Assembly: GCA_025800245.1 (NCBI GenBank)
Contig: JAOXSA010000082.1
Span: 1 to 57,372 of the forward strand
Length of the DNA stretch: 57,372 nucleotides
From: Amphritea sp.
GTDB taxonomy: Bacteria > Pseudomonadota > Gammaproteobacteria > Pseudomonadales > Balneatricaceae
Reading direction: 5' to 3'
How positions within the stretch are numbered: the stretch's first letter is position 1; every line of letters starts with the position of its first letter. Of the stretch, positions 52,272-57,372 are shown in pieces. The notes beneath the pieces are model-generated. The model saw only the letters and a list, made by a program, of their open reading frames with translations, was not told the DNA's origin and searched no databases. A program made the position numbers and the translations under genes.

Positions 52272-52413
52272 TTATTGTTTTTTCATGTGAAGCTTCGATG
52301 ACAGCTCCATGAAACTTTAAAGATATGAAAATTAAGCCGGTGGCTTTATTTTTTCTGGTATTCAATGCTGGATTCAATTACCGTTGCCACTGTTGTTATA
52401 TACAGTGTTTATC

Positions 52414-54402
52414 ATGATTCTTTATATTGCGGAAAAACCCAGTCTGGCCCGGGCAATTGCCGATGTCCTGCCGAAACCTCATAAAAAACATGACGGTTAT
52501 ATAGAGACCGCTAATGGTGATTGTGTCAGTTGGTGTCTGGGGCATCTGTTAGAGCAGGTTGACCCGGATGCCTATGATCCGGCTTTTAAGCCCTGGCGCT
52601 TTGAACACCTGCCGATTATCCCGGAGGAGTGGAAGCTCAAGCCCCGCAGTAAGACCCGCTCACAACTGTCAGTACTACGAAAGCTGATCAAGCAGAGTTC
52701 GCAGCTGGTGCATGCTGGAGATCCGGACCGTGAAGGGCAATTGCTGGTGGATGAGGTGATCAACTACCTCAAGGCCAGTGAGACTAAGAAACGTGAAGCC
52801 CGGCGCTTGCTGATCAGTGATCTGAACCCGCAGGCGGTGAAGCGGGCGCTGGCCAGTCAGAAGATGAACAGCGAATTTATACCGTTATCTATTTCTGCGC
52901 TGGCGCGCTCGCGCGCGGATTGGCTGTACGGCATCAATATGACCCGGGCGTACACGATCAAAGGCCGGCAGTCTGGCTACAACGGAGTATTGTCGGTGGG
53001 CCGGGTACAAACCCCACTGTTGGGGCTGGTCGTACGACGTGATCTGGAGATAGAGAGTTTTGTCTCAAAGCCTTTTTATGAGGTGGTGGCTAAGTTAAAG
53101 ACACAGGCAGATGAGCCGTTTGAAGCGCGCTGGAAGCCCAGTGAAAATTGCCAGCCATGGATGGATGAAGAGGGGCGGGTGCTGTCGGCAAAGCTGGCAG
53201 AGAATGTTGCTGACAGAATTACTGATAAGCCGGGCACGGTGACATCCCTGAAGCAGACTAAAAAGCGCCAGTCTGCACCGTTGCCGTTTAACCTGTCTGC
53301 GTTACAGATTGAAGCTGCAAAGCGATTCGGTATGAATGCCAAGCAGGTGCTGGATACCTGTCAGTCGCTTTATGAACGGCATAAACTGATTACTTACCCG
53401 AGATCCGACTGCCGTTATCTGCCCGAAGAGCATTTTGCTCAGGCTGCCGATGTAATCGGGGCTGTAGCAGCCAATGCGCAGGATCTGGCTACGGCGGCTG
53501 ATGGCAGTAACAGTGGACTGAAAAGTGCAGCCTGGAATGACAAGAAAGTTGCCGCTCACCATGCCATTATACCGACTCAGCGCAGGCTCGGCGGTACCCG
53601 ACTGAGTGCCGATGAGCTGAAAGTTTACACCCTGATCGGGCAGTACTATCTGCTGCAGTTTTATCCTGCTTATGAGTACTTCGATACCCGGGTGGAGGTG
53701 ATCATCGAAGGGGGCTTATTTACCTGCTCAGCCCATCAGACTCTGGTAACCGGGTGGAAGTCGGTACTCAAGGATGGCGCAGAGAAACAGAGCCATCTGC
53801 CACCTCTGACCGAGGGACAGCAACTGCACTGTGATCAGGGAATAGTTGAGCAGAAACAGACCCAGCCACCCAAGCATTTCACCGATGCGACGCTGTTGTC
53901 AGCCATGACCGGTATCGCCCGCTATGTGACAGATCCTGACATCAGGAAGATCCTCAAAGAAACCGATGGTCTGGGCACAGAAGCTACCCGGGCTGGCATC
54001 ATCGAGTTGCTGTTCACCCGTGGTTTTCTGTACCGGGAAGGTAAATCGATCCGGGCCAGTGAGGTTGGCAAAGCGCTGATCAGCTGCCTGCCTGATTCCG
54101 CCACCACACCGGATATGACAGCACAGTGGGAGTCGACACTGGATGATATCAGTCTTAAGAAATCTAACTATGATGGCTTCATTCAGCCGCTGCAGGTACG
54201 TCTGAAAGAGCTGGTCTCTGCATCAGAAACAGTGCAGATTCCGGCATCACTTAAGTCAGCTGCCCCTGCAGCTAAAAAACCGGGCAGGCGACGCAGGTCG
54301 AATACCGGTAACAGCACAAAGCGAAAGTCAGCATCCAGATCGACAACCAGCAAGCGATCTTCTGGCGGCTCAGGCAAAAAACGAACTGCGTCATCCCGCT
54401 GA
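52414..54402 (+). CDS. topB: DNA topoisomerase III
   Basis: TopB is a type IA topoisomerase that decatenates single-stranded links and works with RecQ-type helicases. The 662-aa protein has the Toprim start ILYIAEKPSLARAIADVL, HAGDPDREGQLLVDEV with the metal-binding acidic residues, the catalytic tyrosine in LITYPRSDCRYL near residue 328, and LGTEATRAGIIELLFTRG. The C-terminus is a Lys/Arg/Ser-rich tail (about 615-662) for DNA binding, with no zinc fingers. The ATG at 52414 is supported by the conserved start; an upstream CTG/ATG-like extension is not. Confidence 0.95.
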   Translation: MILYIAEKPSLARAIADVLPKPHKKHDGYIETANGDCVSWCLGHLLEQVDPDAYDPAFKPWRFEHLPIIPEEWKLKPRSKTRSQLSVLRKLIKQSSQLVHAGDPDREGQLLVDEVINYLKASETKKREARRLLISDLNPQAVKRALASQKMNSEFIPLSISALARSRADWLYGINMTRAYTIKGRQSGYNGVLSVGRVQTPLLGLVVRRDLEIESFVSKPFYEVVAKLKTQADEPFEARWKPSENCQPWMDEEGRVLSAKLAENVADRITDKPGTVTSLKQTKKRQSAPLPFNLSALQIEAAKRFGMNAKQVLDTCQSLYERHKLITYPRSDCRYLPEEHFAQAADVIGAVAANAQDLATAADGSNSGLKSAAWNDKKVAAHHAIIPTQRRLGGTRLSADELKVYTLIGQYYLLQFYPAYEYFDTRVEVIIEGGLFTCSAHQTLVTGWKSVLKDGAEKQSHLPPLTEGQQLHCDQGIVEQKQTQPPKHFTDATLLSAMTGIARYVTDPDIRKILKETDGLGTEATRAGIIELLFTRGFLYREGKSIRASEVGKALISCLPDSATTPDMTAQWESTLDDISLKKSNYDGFIQPLQVRLKELVSASETVQIPASLKSAAPAAKKPGRRRRSNTGNSTKRKSASRSTTSKRSSGGSGKKRTASSR

Positions 54403-54428
54403 TTTCTGATCATCGATAGATTCCCCAG

Positions 54429-54457
54429 GCAGGCTGTAAATGTCGTTTTCAGCCTGC
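54429..54457 (+). terminator. hairpin after topB
   Basis: GCAGGCTG pairs perfectly with CAGCCTGC around a 13-base loop, but no T run follows, so it is only a weak terminator candidate. Confidence 0.35.
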
Positions 54458-54465
54458 ATCTGTTC

Positions 54466-54493
54466 TTGTGAATATTGAAAGATTTGTTATAAC
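54466..54493 (+). promoter_or_regulatory. promoter of the folE2 operon
   Basis: TTGTGA (54466-54471) and TATAAC (54488-54493) are spaced by 16 bases. The -10 box lies inside the Zur-like palindrome, so a bound repressor would block RNA polymerase. Confidence 0.5.
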
Positions 54494-54499
54494 ATAACA
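54485..54499. promoter_or_regulatory. Zur box
   Basis: TGTTAT-AAC-ATAACA is a perfect palindrome that matches the core of the gammaproteobacterial Zur site (TGTTATANTATAACA type). It lies 53 bases before the folE2 start and covers the -10 region. With zinc, Zur would bind and repress; under zinc starvation the operon would be induced. Confidence 0.8.
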
Positions 54500-54552
54500 T
54501 TTTGGCATTTCTGTGCCGCAGTTCTAGTTGTTTTTATTCCCGGGAGTTTTGC

Positions 54553-55473
54553 TTGAACGCATCCTTACCAGATACCGCCAGTTTCATTCTGCCACTAGAA
54601 AGCAGTTCTTTAGACTGGGTCGGTATGGAGCAGATCCGTCTGCCGTTAGAATTACAAGAGATCGATGGCGCGTCTCAAAGCGCATCAGTGACAGCAACAG
54701 CCGATATTGGTGTGGATCTGCCCGGCGGTGATAATGCCCGTAAAGGGATTCATATGTCCCGCCTGTACAGGGCGCTACTGCAATTATCGGCAGCACCTCT
54801 TTCTGTTGAATCACTAAAGCACTGCCTGCAAAGCAGTGTTACCAGCCACGAAGATTGTCGCTCTACCCAGGCGATGATGCGATTGCGCTTTGATTTATTG
54901 CTGCAACGTTCTGCTCTGCTCACCGAGGGCGAGTCAGGCTGGCAGGGTTACGCGATTGAGCTGGAAGCCCGGTTGGCCGGTGGCAAGGTGGAGATCTCTG
55001 TTGCTGTTGATATCAGTTACTCTTCAACCTGTCCCTGTTCGGCGGCGTTGTCCCGCCAGGCATTAAGTGATCGTTTCCAGGCTGAGTTTTCTGAAGCGGG
55101 CAGTGTTTCTGCTGATCAGATCAGTCAATGGCTACTGGAGCATGGTTCCCTGGCGACTCCGCACAGCCAGCGCAGCACTGCAACGGTGACTATCCGCCTG
55201 GATGAAAGTGCATCATCTTTCGGCCTTCTGGATCTTATTGATCAGGTTGAAGATGCACTTCAGACACCGGTGCAAACCTTTGTGAAGCGCCAGGATGAAC
55301 AGGCATTTGCCCTGCGTAATGGCAGCAACCTGATGTATGTCGAGGATGCCAGTCGCAGGATTATGGCAGCACTGAAGCATCATCCTGAAGGCTCTGTGAT
55401 TGTGCGTCACTTTGAAAGTCTGCACGGGCATGATGCAGTTGCCAGAAGTAGCTGGCAGCCTGGAGGCGAGTGA
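54553..55473 (+). CDS. folE2: GTP cyclohydrolase IB (FolE2)
   Basis: FolE2 makes 7,8-dihydroneopterin triphosphate from GTP, the first step of folate (and queuosine) synthesis, and unlike FolE it does not need zinc. The 306-aa protein shows SSLDWVGMEQIRLPLELQ near the N-terminus, a central KGIHMSRLYRALLQL block, the catalytic cysteine region STCPCSAALSRQ near residue 160, and a C-terminal SVIVRHFESLHGHDAVA. The TTG at 54553 is chosen because GGGAG sits 7 bases before it; an upstream in-frame ATG at 54502 gives a Cys/Arg-rich extension unlike the family. The Zur box points to control by zinc. Confidence 0.93.
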   Translation: MNASLPDTASFILPLESSSLDWVGMEQIRLPLELQEIDGASQSASVTATADIGVDLPGGDNARKGIHMSRLYRALLQLSAAPLSVESLKHCLQSSVTSHEDCRSTQAMMRLRFDLLLQRSALLTEGESGWQGYAIELEARLAGGKVEISVAVDISYSSTCPCSAALSRQALSDRFQAEFSEAGSVSADQISQWLLEHGSLATPHSQRSTATVTIRLDESASSFGLLDLIDQVEDALQTPVQTFVKRQDEQAFALRNGSNLMYVEDASRRIMAALKHHPEGSVIVRHFESLHGHDAVARSSWQPGGE

Positions 55474-56144
55474 TGAATGCTCAGTCTGCGATAGTACCTG
55501 ACTCAGCAACTGAACTGCAGCACTGGGTTGTGGGTGATGAACCGACAGTGCTGAGCGAGATATACCGTCCGGACGTTAATCTGAGTAGCTGGCGACGTCA
55601 GCCGGCTCCGGAGATTCTGGAGTATGCAGAATATCTGGTAAATCATGAGACGTTCAGCAGTAAGTCTGCGGTGCTGGAACCTGAAGCAGTAACCGGATGG
55701 CTGCAACAGGCGTTGCCTCAGCATCCTGGCCGGGATGCCTTCATTGATGATATTGCGTTGCTCACTGATATGTTTGGTTATCTGTTTGAACTACCCAGAG
55801 TTGCTGTCCGATTGCATAGCCTGAAGCAGGCTATGTGTCCGCGCTTTCATGTCGATAAGGTACCCTGTCGGCTGGTAACTACATACGTGGGGAATCCGAC
55901 TGAATGGCTGGAAAACCACTATGTGGACCGTTGTCGTTTAGGTGCTGGCAGCGCCGGAAAACCTGATGAATCGTCAGGGCTCATCGCCGAGGGCGCTGCT
56001 GTCTCTGTCGTGGATCCCCAGAGTGTTGTGCTTCTGAAAGGTGAAGGGTGGTGGGAGAACGAAGGACGGGGGCTGGTGCACCGGTCGCCTGCGGCTTCGG
56101 CTGATTCTCCGCGTCTTTTTCTCAGTTTCGACTTTGCGGATTGA
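55473..56144 (+). CDS. DUF1826 protein
   Basis: The 223-aa protein matches the DUF1826 family, which in comparative genomics is found mostly in Zur-controlled clusters with COG0523 GTPases, FolE2 and other zinc-free paralogues. Visible blocks are [14 protein letters not shown] near 33, [16 protein letters not shown] near 128 with HxD that could bind metal, and [20 protein letters not shown] at the end, which reads like part of a cupin or 2-oxoglutarate oxygenase-like fold. GGAGG supports the ATG at 55473, which overlaps the folE2 stop by one base. Function unknown. Confidence 0.85.
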   Translation: MNAQSAIVPDSATELQHWVVGDEPTVLSEIYRPDVNLSSWRRQPAPEILEYAEYLVNHETFSSKSAVLEPEAVTGWLQQALPQHPGRDAFIDDIALLTDMFGYLFELPRVAVRLHSLKQAMCPRFHVDKVPCRLVTTYVGNPTEWLENHYVDRCRLGAGSAGKPDESSGLIAEGAAVSVVDPQSVVLLKGEGWWENEGRGLVHRSPAASADSPRLFLSFDFAD

Positions 56145-56149
56145 GTACC

Positions 56150-56569
56150 ATGCATAACGATTACTTTTACGATCTTGAGGCTGCTGAGCAGGGCACACAG
56201 ATCGATTTCAGCGGCTTCCGGGAACAACTCAGTTTCAATTCGGATGGTCTGATTCCGGTTATCACCCAGTGTGCCGAGAGTGGTGATGTACTGATGATGG
56301 CCTGGATGAATGCCGAGGCGCTGCAGCGGACACTGGAGAGCGGGCGAGTGACATACTGGTCACGCTCGCGGCAGCAGTTCTGGGTCAAAGGAGAGTCCAG
56401 TGGTCATACCCAGCAGTTGGTAGAGCTGAGAGCCGACTGTGATGGCGATACTCTGTTGTGTCGGGTAATGCAGACCGGGCCAGCGTGCCATACTGGGCGT
56501 GATAACTGTTTTTATTTCTCCATCAAGCCGGGAGAGAGTAAGGTTACGGTTTTATCCAGCCGACCATAA
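56150..56569 (+). CDS. hisI: phosphoribosyl-AMP cyclohydrolase (HisI), probably a Zur-controlled paralogue
   Basis: HisI opens the ring of phosphoribosyl-AMP in histidine synthesis. The 139-aa protein keeps all catalytic blocks: [40 protein letters not shown], and metal ligands in [19 protein letters not shown] and DNCFYF. It lacks the HisE part. It sits five bases after the DUF1826 gene in the Zur-controlled operon and not with his genes, so it is probably a second HisI (HisI2) made when zinc is scarce. A TTG at 56141 is an alternative start. Because all zinc cysteines are present, higher zinc affinity or another metal would explain its role. Confidence 0.9.
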   Translation: MHNDYFYDLEAAEQGTQIDFSGFREQLSFNSDGLIPVITQCAESGDVLMMAWMNAEALQRTLESGRVTYWSRSRQQFWVKGESSGHTQQLVELRADCDGDTLLCRVMQTGPACHTGRDNCFYFSIKPGESKVTVLSSRP

Positions 56570-56722
56570 TTTTGGTCTACTATTGAAACAGGGTCTGTTG
56601 ATGGCGTGAAACCATCATTTACCCGGCAATCGTGCTGCAGCCTCTGACTGCGGCACGCCGCTTATAACCCCCTGTTTTCTGCGAAAGGAACTCACAGAAG
56701 CTCTGATTTCAGGAGCTTATAG

Positions 56723-57265
56723 ATGAGTGTTAAGTCTTTTTTAATTATCGGACTGTTGGGTGTGTCTCTGTCGCTACCGGCTCAGGAGCCCTTCGGCGAT
56801 AAGGCATCAGTCGATTTCGCGGCTGGTATCTGGCAGCAGATGATCGATAACCGGCTGGCGGGTGATCAGGCCTCGGTTACCCGGCCCTATATCGGTTTAC
56901 CGCCCCATGGGCAGATTCTGGAACTGATTGAGCAGACCGTCACAGTTAATGGTCGTGCCGGTGAACTGGTGATCAAACGTAATTACGGCGGTAACGGCCT
57001 GACAGTTGAGGATGTGATCAACAATCCGAACCGTTATCTGGATTCGATTACTGTTATGTTCCGTCGAGAGGCGGGTTATGACCAGATCAACGGTAATTGG
57101 TATTATGCGAAATTCAATCCGGATGGTTCGCTACAGGACAATCCTAAAGGCGTTCCTTTAGCTGGCCGCGTTGCCAAGGGGATGGCAACCGGTTGTATAG
57201 CTTGCCACCGGGCTGCCGGCGGCGATGATTTTATTTTTAACCATGATCGCTATAAAGAGCGCTGA
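56723..57265 (+). CDS. cytochrome P460-like periplasmic c-type haem protein
   Basis: The 180-aa precursor has a signal peptide (about 1-20), a central beta domain (about 70-140; RNYGGNGLTVEDVINNPN, SITVMFRREAGYD, GNWYYAKFNPDGSLQDNP) and one haem motif CIACH near residues 157-161 followed by DDFIF. This order fits the cytochrome P460 / cytochrome c'-beta family, whose members bind NO or oxidise hydroxylamine. A family cross-link lysine cannot be placed by eye. AGGAG lies 7 bases before the ATG. It is monocistronic with its own terminator. Confidence 0.75.
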   Translation: MSVKSFLIIGLLGVSLSLPAQEPFGDKASVDFAAGIWQQMIDNRLAGDQASVTRPYIGLPPHGQILELIEQTVTVNGRAGELVIKRNYGGNGLTVEDVINNPNRYLDSITVMFRREAGYDQINGNWYYAKFNPDGSLQDNPKGVPLAGRVAKGMATGCIACHRAAGGDDFIFNHDRYKER

Positions 57266-57270
57266 GACAA

Positions 57271-57300
57271 AAAAACGGCAGATTGACTGCCGTTTTTTTA
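57271..57300 (+). terminator. intrinsic terminator of the cytochrome gene
   Basis: ACGGCAG pairs with CTGCCGT around ATTGA, followed by seven T residues. Confidence 0.88.
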
Positions 57301-57313
57301 TTGTCAGCCTAAA

Positions 57314-57334
57314 ACCACCTCCTATGGAGGTGGT
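57314..57334. repeat. perfect 9-bp inverted repeat near the window edge
   Basis: ACCACCTCC pairs with GGAGGTGGT around TAT, a short purine/pyrimidine-asymmetric hairpin with a trinucleotide loop. It is too close to the preceding terminator and has no T run. Such hairpins mark the ends of IS200/IS605-type elements, but nothing after it is in the window. Confidence 0.4.
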
Positions 57335-57372
57335 GATCGTTTACTCGAGGCTATGCCTGAAGAGTGCTCATG

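Overview
The window looks like chromosomal core DNA of a marine gammaproteobacterium of the Oceanospirillales/Oceanospirillaceae type. This is an inference from gene content and order (fmdB-aspS-ruv-tol-pal-cpoB-queC-tRNA-Lys-nadA, recC-recB-recD without ptrA between recC and recB), from moderate base composition, and from E. coli/Pseudomonas-like protein families; no species can be named from sequence alone. There is no prophage, CRISPR array, rRNA or complete insertion sequence. Most genes are housekeeping and densely packed, with strong intrinsic terminators at many operon ends.

Layout. 1-133: the 3' end of tRNA-Asp followed by a decayed second tRNA-Asp copy. 337-6337: a PAS-GGDEF diguanylate cyclase, a PLP enzyme of the ACC deaminase/D-cysteine desulfhydrase family, then nadK, a metallophosphoesterase, glpG, yeaC and a DUF2797 gene. 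6430-10930: pepN, a small membrane protein, an AlbA_2-domain protein and a HAD phosphatase. 11030-15799: a hemerythrin, a second GGDEF protein (minus strand), small unknowns, a flavin reductase, a FemAB-like acyltransferase (minus) and a HIT protein. 15934-28872: fmdB-aspS, ruvC-TRIC-ruvA-ruvB, a DksA-like gene, tolQRAB-pal-cpoB, queC, two identical tRNA-Lys genes and nadA. 28942-34563: MaoC hydratase (minus) divergent from an acyl-CoA dehydrogenase, two unknown proteins, an MFS transporter and a small acidic protein. 34724-43446: recC-recB-recD. 43505-45662: grxA (minus), a stand-alone cNMP-binding protein, a YgiM-like SH3 membrane protein (minus) and a small thioredoxin-fold protein. 45722-52223 (all minus strand): a seven-gene cluster of DeoR/GlpR regulator, Ugp-type ABC importer, endonuclease/exonuclease/phosphatase-family enzyme and HAD-IIB phosphatase. 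52414-54402: topB. 54485-56569: a probable Zur-controlled zinc-starvation operon, folE2-DUF1826-hisI. 56723-57265: a P460-like c-type cytochrome.

The points most worth a second look are: the folE2-DUF1826-hisI operon behind a near-textbook Zur box; the ABC/phosphatase cluster with two inverted operator-like arms spaced three helical turns apart upstream of its regulator; a perfect 14-bp LacI-type palindrome lying directly before the queC start codon in a place where queE would be expected; and several departures of the aspS-ruv-tol-que region from the order familiar in Pseudomonas (no yebC, no ybgC, no queE, an inserted TRIC channel gene and an inserted DksA-like gene). I found no clear previously undescribed defence or mobile system.
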